64,000 nt of DNA from Bacillota bacterium (GTDB lineage Bacteria; Bacillota; Clostridia; Caldicoprobacterales; Xylanivirgaceae). The position numbers were made by a program, and so were the translations under genes. The DNA is taken from positions 1-64,000 of the forward strand of contig JAMOAB010000157.1 of assembly GCA_023621995.1 (NCBI GenBank), written 5' to 3'. Positions 29,128 through 37,550 of this stretch are shown one piece after another (the first letter of the stretch is position 1; each line of letters opens with the position of its first letter). The notes under the pieces are model-generated. The model saw only the letters and a program-made list of their open reading frames with translations, made no database searches and was not told where the DNA came from.

Positions 29128-30870
29128 CTACACATATTTCTTTCGTTCTACATAGTGAGTATGGAGTATCTCATGTGCCTTTTTACTATTTGGTTCACCG
29201 AAATACTCGTCATATACCTTCTTGACTGATGGATTCTCATGGGACTTTCTAATTGGAAGATTTCTATCCTCTTCATATATTGCCTGTGCCCTAAGTGCCC
29301 ATACATCGTGGTCAAGTTTCGTCTTAGCATCCACTATAGGTTGGCCTCCACCTGTTATACAACCACCTGGACAGCCCATAACTTCTATAAAGTGATACTC
29401 CTTCTCACCAGACTTGACCTGTTCAATAAGTGCCTTGGCATTGGCAGTTCCGTGGGCTACTGCCGCTTTTATAATCATATCGCCAAGTGTAATGTTGGTC
29501 TCTTTCACACCATCCAAGCCTCTAACAGCAGTGACCTCTATGTCCTTCATAGGCTCTCCGGTTACAAGCTCTGCCACTGTTCTAAGGGCAGCTTCCATAA
29601 CCCCTCCGGTTGTGCCAAATATGACACCTGCACCTGTAGAATCACCAAGCGTTGGATCAAACTCTTCATCAGCCAAATTTACAAAGTCTATACCAGCTTC
29701 CTTGATCATTCTACCCAATTCACGGGTTGTAAGCACCACATCTACATCCGGATATCCAGATGTGCTAAGCTCCGGCCTTGCCGCCTCAAACTTTTTGGCA
29801 GTACATGGCATTATGGAGACTACAAATACTTTAGATGGATCTATCCCCTCTTTTTCGGCATAGTATGTCTTAAGTACTGCGCCCATCATTTCATGAGGTG
29901 ATTTGCATGTAGATAGGTTATCTAAAAATTCTGGATAGTTATGTTCACAGTACTTTATCCAACCTGGACTACAGGATGTTATAAGAGGTAGCTTACCTCC
30001 ATTATTAAGCCTATTTAAAAGCTCTGTTCCCTCTTCCATTATAGTAAGGTCAGCTGCAAAGTCGGTATCGAACACTTTATCAAAACCGAGCCGTCTTAAG
30101 GCTGCCACCATCTTACCTTTTACATTTGTACCTATTGGCATCCCAAACTCTTCTCCAAGGGCTACACGCACTGCTGGCGCGGTCTGTACAACCACATGTA
30201 AATCCTCATCATAAAGAGCGTCCCATACCTTTTCAGTATCATCCTTCTCCCTCAATGCACCTACTGGACAGGCCTCTATGCACTGACCACAATTAATACA
30301 TGGAACTTCTCCTATACTAAGATTAAATACCGGCTCTACCGATGTCTCAAAACCTCTCTCTGTTGCGCCAATTACACCTATCCCTTGGATATTTCTACAT
30401 ACAGAAATACATCGTCTGCAAAGAATACATTTATTCGGATCCCTAACTATTGAAGGCGATAAACTGTCTATCGTCTTCTTTGACATCTCTCCTTCAAACC
30501 GTATATCGTGAACGCCAAGCCTATCAGCAAGATCCTGAAGTTCACAATTTTGATTGCGTACACAGGTTAGACACTTTCTATCATGATTGGACAGTATGAG
30601 CTCTAGGTTTACACGCCTAGCTTCCCTCACCGCTGGAGTAGTTGTCATGACTTCCATACCATCGGTGACAGGAAGTACACAAGAAGCCTGTAGTGTTCTG
30701 GCTCCTTTGACCTCAACAAGACACATACGGCATGCTCCAACTTCATTTATACCCTTCAAATAGCATAGGGTAGGAATATCTATATTAGCTGCCCTAGCAG
30801 CTTCCAAAACAGTGCTGCCCTGTGGTACTTCTACCTTAACTCCGTCTATTGTTAGCTTAACCATTTCCAT
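29128..30870 (-). CDS. hydA: electron-bifurcating [FeFe]-hydrogenase catalytic subunit HydA
   Basis: 580 residues. An N-terminal [2Fe-2S] ferredoxin domain (GACRMC region, ~1-75) is followed by a His/Cys3 [4Fe-4S] segment (HDRKCLTCVRNQNCELQ) and two [4Fe-4S] sets (CILCRRCISVCR and CINCGQCIEACP). The H-cluster domain carries TSCSPGW, IMPCTAKKFEA and MGCPGGCITGGGQP. It produces H2 using electrons from ferredoxin and NADH with HydB and HydC. GGGGGAG sits eight bases before ATG 30870. Last gene of the hydC-HATPase-[2Fe-2S]-hydB-hydA operon; the short length compared with Thermotoga HydA is normal for clostridial enzymes. Confidence 0.95.
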   Translation of the reverse strand: MEMVKLTIDGVKVEVPQGSTVLEAARAANIDIPTLCYLKGINEVGACRMCLVEVKGARTLQASCVLPVTDGMEVMTTTPAVREARRVNLELILSNHDRKCLTCVRNQNCELQDLADRLGVHDIRFEGEMSKKTIDSLSPSIVRDPNKCILCRRCISVCRNIQGIGVIGATERGFETSVEPVFNLSIGEVPCINCGQCIEACPVGALREKDDTEKVWDALYDEDLHVVVQTAPAVRVALGEEFGMPIGTNVKGKMVAALRRLGFDKVFDTDFAADLTIMEEGTELLNRLNNGGKLPLITSCSPGWIKYCEHNYPEFLDNLSTCKSPHEMMGAVLKTYYAEKEGIDPSKVFVVSIMPCTAKKFEAARPELSTSGYPDVDVVLTTRELGRMIKEAGIDFVNLADEEFDPTLGDSTGAGVIFGTTGGVMEAALRTVAELVTGEPMKDIEVTAVRGLDGVKETNITLGDMIIKAAVAHGTANAKALIEQVKSGEKEYHFIEVMGCPGGCITGGGQPIVDAKTKLDHDVWALRAQAIYEEDRNLPIRKSHENPSVKKVYDEYFGEPNSKKAHEILHTHYVERKKYV

Positions 30871-30889
30871 GCCTATATCTCCCCCTCAA

Positions 30890-32686
30890 TTATTTCTTCT
30901 CAATAGCGCGGAATGGACATTTACTCATACAAGCGCCACATTTTATACAAATATTTTCATCTATCTTAAATGGAGTCTTTCTCTCACCATTTATTGCATT
31001 AACTGGACAACTCTTGGCACATAGACCACACCCCTTACATTTCTCTTCTACTATTACATATTTAAGTAGTGCCTGACACACACCTGCAGGACATTTCTTG
31101 TCCCTTATATGTGCTTCATATTCATCTCTAAAGTACCTAAGGGTACTCAACACTGGATTGGGTGCCGTCTGTCCTAAACCACAAAGGGCGGAAGCACTTA
31201 TATTTTTAGCTAAAGTCTCTAGCTTCTCTATGTCACCTTCCTCACCTTTGCCACTGGTTATCTTATTGAGTATCTCCAACATACGCTTGGTTCCTATCCT
31301 ACATGGAGGGCATTTACCACATGACTCCTCCACTGTAAATTCAAGAAAGAATCTAGCAATATCTACCATGCAATTGTCCTCGTCCATTACTATGAGACCA
31401 CCTGATCCCATCATAGAACCAATCTCTATGAGAGAATCATAATCAATGGGGGTATCTAAGTGCTCAGCTGGAATACAACCTCCAGAAGGACCTCCTGTCT
31501 GAGCCGCTTTAAACTTCTTACCGCCAGGTATTCCTCCACCAATCTCATATACTATCTCCCTTAGCGTTGTACCCATGGGAATCTCTACAAGGCCTGTATT
31601 GTTTATATTGCCTCCCAAGGCAAAGACCTTAGTACCTTTACTTTTTTCAGTACCTATTTCCCTAAACTTTTCCGGTCCGTCTAGTATTATCTTAGTAATA
31701 TTTGCATATGTCTCAACGTTATTTAAGAGAGTAGGCTTTCCAAATACACCTTTTTGAGCAGGGAATGGTGGCCTTGGCCTTGGCTCTCCCCTATACCCTT
31801 CTATGGAAGCCATTAGGGCAGTCTCTTCGCCGCATACAAATGCGCCGGCGCCTAGTCTTATACCAATGTCAAAGCTAAAATCTGTTCCAAATATGTTCTC
31901 ACCTAACAGTCCGTATTCCTTTGCCTGATCTATAGCTATGGATAGTCTTTTGACAGCAATTGGATATTCAGCCCTTACATATATATAGCCCTGGTCTGCC
32001 CCCACTGCATAACCGGCTATTGTCATAGCCTCTAATACCGAATGGGGATCACCTTCTAATATACTTCTATCCATGAAGGCACCCGGGTCACCTTCGTCGG
32101 CATTACAGCATACATATTTTTTGTCGCCTTCTGCCTTGGCAGTAAATTCCCATTTAAGCCCTGCTGGGAAACCGGCTCCTCCACGTCCTCTAAGCCCTGA
32201 TGCCTTTATGGTATCTATTACCTCCTCAGGCTTCATTTCAGTGAGTACTTTTCCTAGAGCTTTATAGCCACCAAATGCTATATACTCATCTATATTTTCT
32301 GGATCTATGACTCCACAATGTCTCAAGGCAACACGTTTCTGTTTTTTATAAAAATCCATTTCATTTAGAGATTTAGCAGTTTCATCTTCATGCACTGCAT
32401 CATGATATAACAGCCTGGTCACAAGGCGACCCTTTAAGAGATGTTCAGATACTATCTCGGGTACATCCTCAGCTCTTATTCGACTATAAAATGCTCCTTC
32501 AGGATATACGATTACAATAGGTCCTACTTCACATAATCCAAAGCAACCTGTCCTTATGACTTTTACCTCATTTTGAAGATTGTTTTTTTCTAATTCCCTA
32601 TTAAAAACCTCTATTACATCATCTGACCCGGAAGAATGACATCCCGTCCCTCCACAGACCAGCACATGTGAACGATATAATTGCAT
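30890..32686 (-). CDS. hydB: bifurcating hydrogenase NADH/FMN subunit HydB (NuoF-like)
   Basis: 598 residues. The N-terminal thioredoxin-like [2Fe-2S] domain has [10 protein letters not shown] and [11 protein letters not shown]. The NuoF core holds the NADH/FMN site ([29 protein letters not shown]) and the [4Fe-4S] motif [10 protein letters not shown]. Two C-terminal [4Fe-4S] ferredoxin motifs follow ([24 protein letters not shown]). This is the flavin subunit where electrons from NADH and ferredoxin meet. It lies 28 bp after the small [2Fe-2S] gene and 20 bp before hydA. Confidence 0.95.
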   Translation of the reverse strand: MQLYRSHVLVCGGTGCHSSGSDDVIEVFNRELEKNNLQNEVKVIRTGCFGLCEVGPIVIVYPEGAFYSRIRAEDVPEIVSEHLLKGRLVTRLLYHDAVHEDETAKSLNEMDFYKKQKRVALRHCGVIDPENIDEYIAFGGYKALGKVLTEMKPEEVIDTIKASGLRGRGGAGFPAGLKWEFTAKAEGDKKYVCCNADEGDPGAFMDRSILEGDPHSVLEAMTIAGYAVGADQGYIYVRAEYPIAVKRLSIAIDQAKEYGLLGENIFGTDFSFDIGIRLGAGAFVCGEETALMASIEGYRGEPRPRPPFPAQKGVFGKPTLLNNVETYANITKIILDGPEKFREIGTEKSKGTKVFALGGNINNTGLVEIPMGTTLREIVYEIGGGIPGGKKFKAAQTGGPSGGCIPAEHLDTPIDYDSLIEIGSMMGSGGLIVMDEDNCMVDIARFFLEFTVEESCGKCPPCRIGTKRMLEILNKITSGKGEEGDIEKLETLAKNISASALCGLGQTAPNPVLSTLRYFRDEYEAHIRDKKCPAGVCQALLKYVIVEEKCKGCGLCAKSCPVNAINGERKTPFKIDENICIKCGACMSKCPFRAIEKK

Positions 32687-32713
32687 ACTAATATCCCCCC
32701 TAGAATAATTGAT

Positions 32714-33091
32714 CTATCTCTCTTCCTCTTCATATGCTCCGATTGTGTATTCACTTACTATTTGGCCATTGACTATATGGTTTGAGACAATTTTACTTAC
32801 TTTATCTGGTGTCACTTTCACATAGGTAACCTTTTCCTCTCCTGGCGTATATATCTCTACCATAGGTTCTAGTCTACAAACGCCTATACACCCAGTCTGT
32901 GTTACAATAACATTATTTAGATTTCTCTTGCTCACCTCGTCCAAAAAAGCAAGTAGTACAGGTCTTGCCCCTGCGGCTATTCCACAAGTGCCCATTCCTA
33001 CAACAACTCGGGTACCCTGCCTCTCCGTCCTTATATTCACAGATTCTAAGGTTTTCTTTCTTATCTCTTCTAACTCCTCTAAACTCTTCAT
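32714..33091 (-). CDS. small thioredoxin-like [2Fe-2S] ferredoxin protein
   Basis: 125 residues with the NuoE/HydB-N-type [2Fe-2S] fold: MGTCGIAAGARPV holds one cysteine and TQTGCIGVCRLEP two more. Only three of the usual four ligand cysteines are obvious in these motifs, so cluster binding is likely but not certain. Standalone copies of this domain are common within clostridial hydABC operons and may act as an additional electron carrier or assembly subunit. Its start codon overlaps the stop of the HATPase gene by one base. Confidence 0.82.
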   Translation of the reverse strand: MKSLEELEEIRKKTLESVNIRTERQGTRVVVGMGTCGIAAGARPVLLAFLDEVSKRNLNNVIVTQTGCIGVCRLEPMVEIYTPGEEKVTYVKVTPDKVSKIVSNHIVNGQIVSEYTIGAYEEEER

Positions 33092-33642
33092 TAAGTAGCA
33101 CCTCCACCTATTTTTTTTAGCCCACTTTCTATATATTCACCTATAAACTTAAGTATCTCAGGCTGGGCTATAGAAATTCCCGCTATCTTATTTTTGATAT
33201 CCCTTGTGTCGAAAAAAAATTTACCTCGATTTGTAATATGTGTATATATAAAATCTATATCTGGATTACATGCTATTAATGTAACTATGGTCTCATCGAT
33301 CTTGCCTAATGGTGGTCTGTCAATGTGGCTTATTTTAAATGCTGCCTTTATCTGTGTTCCCTCTCCTTGTTTCGATTCTATGTGAACATATCCATCGCTA
33401 CCCTCTGCCGATGCCTTTAAAAGTGGCAACCCAAGTCCTACTTTTCTTGTTGTTCTTGTAGTACAAAAAGGATTAAATATATGATCTACCATTTGCCCAT
33501 CCATGCCAACTCCGTTGTCGGAAATGGTAAAGGTTAAAAGATCTTTTTCTGCATCTTCATCTATCTCTATATATATGGTTGTACCTTGGGCGGCAATTGA
33601 GTTTTGTACAATATCTAATATGTGGAGCGATATATCCCTCAT
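33091..33642 (-). CDS. GHKL ATPase-domain protein inside the hydrogenase operon
   Basis: 183 residues with a histidine-kinase-type ATPase domain: N-box HILDIVQNSIAA, G1 box DNGVGMDG and G2 box GLGLPLLKA, over ~1-110. No phosphoacceptor histidine domain precedes it, so it is not a classical sensor kinase. The last ~70 residues are unassigned. It sits 2 bp downstream of hydC and overlaps the [2Fe-2S] gene, so it is translated with the hydrogenase. A regulatory or maturation function is inferred; comparable genes occur in the same place in other Clostridia. Confidence 0.8.
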   Translation of the reverse strand: MRDISLHILDIVQNSIAAQGTTIYIEIDEDAEKDLLTFTISDNGVGMDGQMVDHIFNPFCTTRTTRKVGLGLPLLKASAEGSDGYVHIESKQGEGTQIKAAFKISHIDRPPLGKIDETIVTLIACNPDIDFIYTHITNRGKFFFDTRDIKNKIAGISIAQPEILKFIGEYIESGLKKIGGGAT

Positions 33643-33644
33643 GA

Positions 33645-34127
33645 TTATTTATATTTTGCTATTATCTCTGGTATATCGTCTGGTTCTAATCTACCGTATA
33701 CATCGTCATTAATCATTATAACAGGTGCTAAACCGCATGCACCTAAACAACGGGTTGCCTCTAATGTAAATGTACCATCCTCTGTGGTTGCACCCACATC
33801 TATATTGAGTACTTTAGATAGCTCATCTAGCACTTTCTGTGCACCTTTAACATAGCAGGCAGTTCCTAAACATACACCTATACGGTATTTACCTTTAGGT
33901 TTTAAAGAAAATTGGGAATAAAACGTAGCAACACCGTAAACGTCAGTAATTGGGATATCTAACTCTTCTGCTATAAAGTCTTGTACCTCTATAGGTAGAT
34001 ATCCAAATATCTCCTGTGCTTCCTGCAATACAGGCATAAGTGGCCCTGGTTCTGATTTGTTTTTATCGATTACCTTTTGAAGTGCTTCAAACTTTTCTTT
34101 GTTTCTCTCAATAAAAGAAACTGACAT
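33645..34127 (-). CDS. hydC: bifurcating hydrogenase [2Fe-2S] subunit HydC (NuoE-like)
   Basis: 160 residues, full length for NuoE/HydC. The helical N-terminus (LMPVLQEAQEIFGYLP) and the thioredoxin-like domain with ligands in GVCLGTACYVKGA and TRCLGACGLAP are intact. It passes electrons between the flavin of HydB and the rest of the complex. I start at ATG 34127, five bases after a GGAGG core; an upstream in-frame start would add an unrelated hydrophobic stretch. First gene of the hydrogenase operon with a predicted promoter at 34217-34245. Confidence 0.95.
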   Translation of the reverse strand: MSVSFIERNKEKFEALQKVIDKNKSEPGPLMPVLQEAQEIFGYLPIEVQDFIAEELDIPITDVYGVATFYSQFSLKPKGKYRIGVCLGTACYVKGAQKVLDELSKVLNIDVGATTEDGTFTLEATRCLGACGLAPVIMINDDVYGRLEPDDIPEIIAKYK

Positions 34128-34216
34128 TGTTGTTCCCTCCCTCAACAAATATATGTCATTAGACTTGTATATGACAATCGTTTTGATAAAAAAATCACAA
34201 ACAATTGCCACACAAT

Positions 34217-34245
34217 ATTGTACCACAATCGAAGTATTTTGTCAT
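34217..34245 (-). promoter_or_regulatory. probable promoter of the hyd operon with overlapping palindrome
   Basis: On the minus strand ATGACA (34245-34240) and TACAAT (34222-34217) are 17 bp apart, each five of six to consensus, about 85 nt before the hydC start. The -10 overlaps a perfect 10-bp palindrome ACAATATTGT (34212-34221), flanked by TTGTGG and GTGTGGCAA, a possible operator for a redox regulator. It does not match the usual Rex site well. Confidence 0.5.
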
Positions 34246-34372
34246 TTGTTTGTCTAACATTATTCTGTATAAAAATCCACAAATTTTTACACAAAAAATA
34301 TGTTTATCTAATAGATATACCCTTAATATGCAAGAATCAGAACAAAAACTTTTATAAGCATAAAAACCTTTG

Positions 34373-35065
34373 TTATTTTCTAAACAATGATAGAAGGGCA
34401 TGTATTGTTGGTTCATCAAGGTCAACAAGCATTTTTCTCTCGAGAATTTCACCTAGATGGTGGGCATCAGATGACATTATGTAATTGAATTCCTTCAAAT
34501 TGAGCTTATCTACAGAAGACAGCTTGCTAATCTCTAATGTAGGTAGTTTGAGATCTGGAGGTACAAAACCTAATTGGGATAATATACTATAGCTCGTCCT
34601 ATCTACATGTGCAGGTATAACTACCCCATCCAGTTCTTCTACTGCTGCTATAATCTCTTCCACTGTCATATCTACAGATACCAATAAGAGTTCATCTCGT
34701 ATATCTATTATATTATCTAAATGATCTATTATATACTGGTTTCCAAAGATATGAGGATCGTTGGGGATTAAAGGTAATCTTTGTCTAATAATCCTATCAA
34801 ATTTGAATATGCTGGCTAAACAGCTGAAATAACACAAAAGATGGACTTCTTCCCGCGATTGTACTTCCATGCCTGGTATGACCAGAATATCATCTCCAGC
34901 CACTTCTATAACCGCTTCTATATTATCACAGCTATTATGATCAGTTATGGATATAATATCTAACCCCTTCAATATAGACATATTCACTATGTTGTTAGGA
35001 GTCATATCATCATCTGCGCATGGCGATAAGGCAGAATGAATATGAAGATCTATAGCATATTTCAT
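34373..35065 (-). CDS. PHP-domain phosphoesterase
   Basis: 230 residues with metal-binding PHP motifs: DLHIHSALSPCADDDMTP near the N-terminus (His about 8 and 10), SITDHNSC (Asp-His pair), IPGMEVQSREEVHLL, IPAHVDR, and SSDAHHLGEI at the end. These are the four PHP motifs in order, so a metal-dependent phosphoesterase activity is likely; substrate unknown. It is downstream of DRTGG-2 by 13 bp and closes the upstream sensory cluster. Homologues are regularly found beside sensory [FeFe]-hydrogenase genes in Clostridia. Confidence 0.88.
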   Translation of the reverse strand: MKYAIDLHIHSALSPCADDDMTPNNIVNMSILKGLDIISITDHNSCDNIEAVIEVAGDDILVIPGMEVQSREEVHLLCYFSCLASIFKFDRIIRQRLPLIPNDPHIFGNQYIIDHLDNIIDIRDELLLVSVDMTVEEIIAAVEELDGVVIPAHVDRTSYSILSQLGFVPPDLKLPTLEISKLSSVDKLNLKEFNYIMSSDAHHLGEILERKMLVDLDEPTIHALLSLFRK

Positions 35066-35078
35066 ATTGTAAACCCTC

Positions 35079-35423
35079 TTATTTGCAAGGTTTTACACCC
35101 ATATCATATAACCTGCCACAGATCTCAAATGCAGTCAATTTAGAAGCGATGATTGAAATTTTCTCTTCCTCTGCTTTTTGTAATGTTGTCTCTTCAACTT
35201 CAATTGACTCTGGCACCACTATGCAAGATATATCTAAGAGAGAAGCAACTGCAACAATATTTAAATGTGTTTGAACTGTTACCCACACACAGTTACTTCT
35301 GGCATTTGCCATAACATGACTTAAAAGGTCACATGAATATCCATATAAAATCTCTCTATCTGTATTTTGAGTAGAGGTTAATAAATTACCTTCAACACAT
35401 TCTACTACGTCCAATATGTTCAT
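35079..35423 (-). CDS. DRTGG-domain protein 2
   Basis: 114 residues of one DRTGG-like domain (PF07085 type). The pattern is an N-terminal ECVEGNLLTS, a central SDLLSHVMAN-like block (CDLLSHVMANARSN), and the end LTAFEICGRLYDMGV. It is clearly paralogous to the gene at 37193-37537, which aligns end to end (SDLMSDVLAFVEEG; YTLFEACGILYQAG). DRTGG domains occur beside CBS domains and in phosphotransacetylases, where they are thought to bind ligands or regulate. Its ATG overlaps the stop of the sensory hydrogenase gene by four bases. Confidence 0.78.
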   Translation of the reverse strand: MNILDVVECVEGNLLTSTQNTDREILYGYSCDLLSHVMANARSNCVWVTVQTHLNIVAVASLLDISCIVVPESIEVEETTLQKAEEEKISIIASKLTAFEICGRLYDMGVKPCK

Positions 35424-36745
35424 TTGCTATCATCCTCCCCATGCCTACCCGTAGGAATCTTTTCTGCTAGTTCAATCATCTCCTCAGCTAGCTCTTTGAC
35501 CCTTTCTCTTAATTTAAATACACAATCTAGTTCCGATGCTTCCCCCTGTACAATATCTTCCGCTAAAGTACGACAATTAGGTGAACCACAAGAACCACAA
35601 TCAAGCCCTGGTAGTGAATTAAATATCCTTTCCATCTTCTCCATCTTTTGAACAGCAAGGGTTAAATCGTCATCAAGTTTCATAACAGGCTTCGGTTGAA
35701 TATCTTCAGTGAACTCCCATCTTATAGAGTTCTTAGCAGCGTTAAACTCATTTTGGGTCAGAGAATATTTATCCATCTCATCCGTAAGTGTCTTTATTCG
35801 ATTTTTAGCTACGAACCCATTTTCAAAGGTTAAGGGGCCCCCTACACACCCCCCTACGCATGCAAGACCTTCAAAGAAATCCAAATCAGGGAATTTATTG
35901 TTTTCTATCTCTTCTAATACATGTATTACATTTTGGATGCCATCTACTGCAAGATAGCGTTCAACTGAAAGTGCGGCACACTCACCCGAGGAATTTGCCC
36001 ACCCTACACCATATGCAGAAGCCCGTTGCAGCCCTTCAATCTCCTGTAAGTCTCCTATTTTGCTGTTAAGTGCTCCATATATATCTAATATGGAAATAGC
36101 TCCATCCACCGTAGATTTTTCTTTTCCTATGGGCTTTTTTATACTAGTCATTTTTGCAGCACATGGAGTTATAAAAAATACACCTATATCCTCTTCTCTA
36201 GCACCAAACTTTTGATAAAACTCCTGTCTCGCTAGCTGGGCAGCTATCTCCATAGGTGATTCAATTGGAACAATATTTTCTATGAGTTCAGGAAATCTAA
36301 CTTGAATAAGCCTTACAATTGCAGGACATGCAGATGAGATTTGTGGTTTTTTTATACCTTTATTTTTTAACCATTCCTTTACAAAAGCCGTATTGTAATC
36401 GGCACCCTTAGCCACTTCATAAACATGATTAAATCCTAAGCTCTTAAGCGCACTGAGTATATAGTCTATATCAGATACATCTTTAAATTGTCCATACAAC
36501 GCAGGTGCAGGTAGCGCTATTCTATATGTAAATTTATATATTGATGACAGGGGATCAGTGACAGCAATTTTGGCATGATATGGACACACCCGTATACATT
36601 CTCCACAATCGATACATCTCTCAGCGATTATTCGTGCTTTACCTTCACGTACCCTTATTGCTTCTGTAGGACAGCGTTTTATACAATTTGTACATCCTTT
36701 ACACTTGTCCTTATCAAGGGTAACAGAATGATAATATCCACCCAT
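35420..36745 (-). CDS. sensory-type [FeFe]-hydrogenase (HydS-like)
   Basis: About 441 residues: two [4Fe-4S] ferredoxin motifs (CKGCTNCIKRCP; CIDCGECIRVCP), the H-cluster domain, then a C-terminal four-Cys [4Fe-4S] domain (CGSCGSPNCRTLAED plus a later Cys). The H-cluster motifs are degenerate: SSACPAIV replaces TSCCPxW, so the cysteine serving proton transfer in catalytic enzymes is Ala. TPCAAK and ACVGGCVGG keep the other ligands. Such changes mark the putative sensory group, which usually adds a PAS or kinase domain; here none follows. ATG 36745 is preferred, with AAGGTGG upstream. It is embedded between an RsbW-like ATPase and a DRTGG gene. Confidence 0.85.
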   Translation of the reverse strand: MGGYYHSVTLDKDKCKGCTNCIKRCPTEAIRVREGKARIIAERCIDCGECIRVCPYHAKIAVTDPLSSIYKFTYRIALPAPALYGQFKDVSDIDYILSALKSLGFNHVYEVAKGADYNTAFVKEWLKNKGIKKPQISSACPAIVRLIQVRFPELIENIVPIESPMEIAAQLARQEFYQKFGAREEDIGVFFITPCAAKMTSIKKPIGKEKSTVDGAISILDIYGALNSKIGDLQEIEGLQRASAYGVGWANSSGECAALSVERYLAVDGIQNVIHVLEEIENNKFPDLDFFEGLACVGGCVGGPLTFENGFVAKNRIKTLTDEMDKYSLTQNEFNAAKNSIRWEFTEDIQPKPVMKLDDDLTLAVQKMEKMERIFNSLPGLDCGSCGSPNCRTLAEDIVQGEASELDCVFKLRERVKELAEEMIELAEKIPTGRHGEDDSK

Positions 36746-36760
36746 ATATACCACCTTAAA

Positions 36761-37189
36761 TCATTTTAAATATATTTTTATTTGAAGTTTAGTACCTATT
36801 CCCGCATCTGAATGAATATTAAATTCATCAGCACATCGTTTCATATTTGAAAGCCCCATACCTGCACCAAATCCCATTTCCCTCGCTTCTTCTGGTGCAG
36901 TAGAGTAGCCTTCTTCCATTGCAAGGTCTATATCAGCTATTCCTGGACCTCCATCCTCAGATATTAGTAAGAGCTCATCGGGGGCAATCTTAATAGTAAG
37001 ACTCCCTCCCACAGAATGTATAACTAGGTTCATCTCTGCCTCATAGGCAGCAATTGCCATTCGACGAACAATGCCTCCATCAATGCCTAACTTCTTTAAA
37101 AGCCCCTTTATAGAACTAGATGCCTCTCCAGCCACTGCATAGTTGCCTGCCTCTATCGAATATGTATGTTCCATTATATATCTCTTCAT
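36761..37189 (-). CDS. RsbW/SpoIIAB-like serine kinase ATPase
   Basis: 142 residues of the GHKL anti-sigma/serine-kinase type: N-box AAYEAEMNLVIHS, G1 EDGGPGIAD and G2 MGFGAGMGLSNMKRCADEF. RsbW-like proteins bind ATP and phosphorylate an anti-anti-sigma partner or hold a sigma factor; no such partner gene is visible nearby. The start lies 3 bp after the DRTGG-1 stop. Within this cluster it may relay the state of the hydrogenase-like sensor; that is inference. Confidence 0.85.
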   Translation of the reverse strand: MKRYIMEHTYSIEAGNYAVAGEASSSIKGLLKKLGIDGGIVRRMAIAAYEAEMNLVIHSVGGSLTIKIAPDELLLISEDGGPGIADIDLAMEEGYSTAPEEAREMGFGAGMGLSNMKRCADEFNIHSDAGIGTKLQIKIYLK

Positions 37190-37192
37190 TGT

Positions 37193-37537
37193 TTAAGACT
37201 TCCCTTTTAAACCTGCTTGATAAAGTATACCACAGGCTTCAAATAATGTATAATCTGTTGACATGAGTGTAATATTTCTATCGTTGGCCATATCAATTAC
37301 ATCATTGGCAGGTACCTTTCCCCTGACAAATACAATCACAAACACATCTATCATTTCTGCAGTACGTATTACCTGGAGATTTGTAATTCCTGTAAGGAGA
37401 AGTGTCCCCTCCTCTACAAATGCCAACACATCACTCATTAGGTCAGAGCCACAAGCAAACTTTACTTCTCTATCAAGATTTACACTACCTGCCAGTATAT
37501 CAGCCTTCAATAATCTAGCTACCTCCCGTATTTGCAA
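37193..37537 (-). CDS. DRTGG-domain protein 1
   Basis: 114 residues, one DRTGG-like domain (VNLDREVKFACGSDLMSDVLAF). The same length and end-to-end resemblance to 35079-35423 show a duplicated gene flanking the RsbW-like and sensory hydrogenase genes. Probably a ligand-binding regulatory module. It starts the tightly spaced group 37537 to 35079 and follows the SPOR-domain gene by 13 bp, so it may be co-transcribed with it. Confidence 0.78.
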   Translation of the reverse strand: MQIREVARLLKADILAGSVNLDREVKFACGSDLMSDVLAFVEEGTLLLTGITNLQVIRTAEMIDVFVIVFVRGKVPANDVIDMANDRNITLMSTDYTLFEACGILYQAGLKGKS

Positions 37538-37550
37538 ATGACAATCCTCC

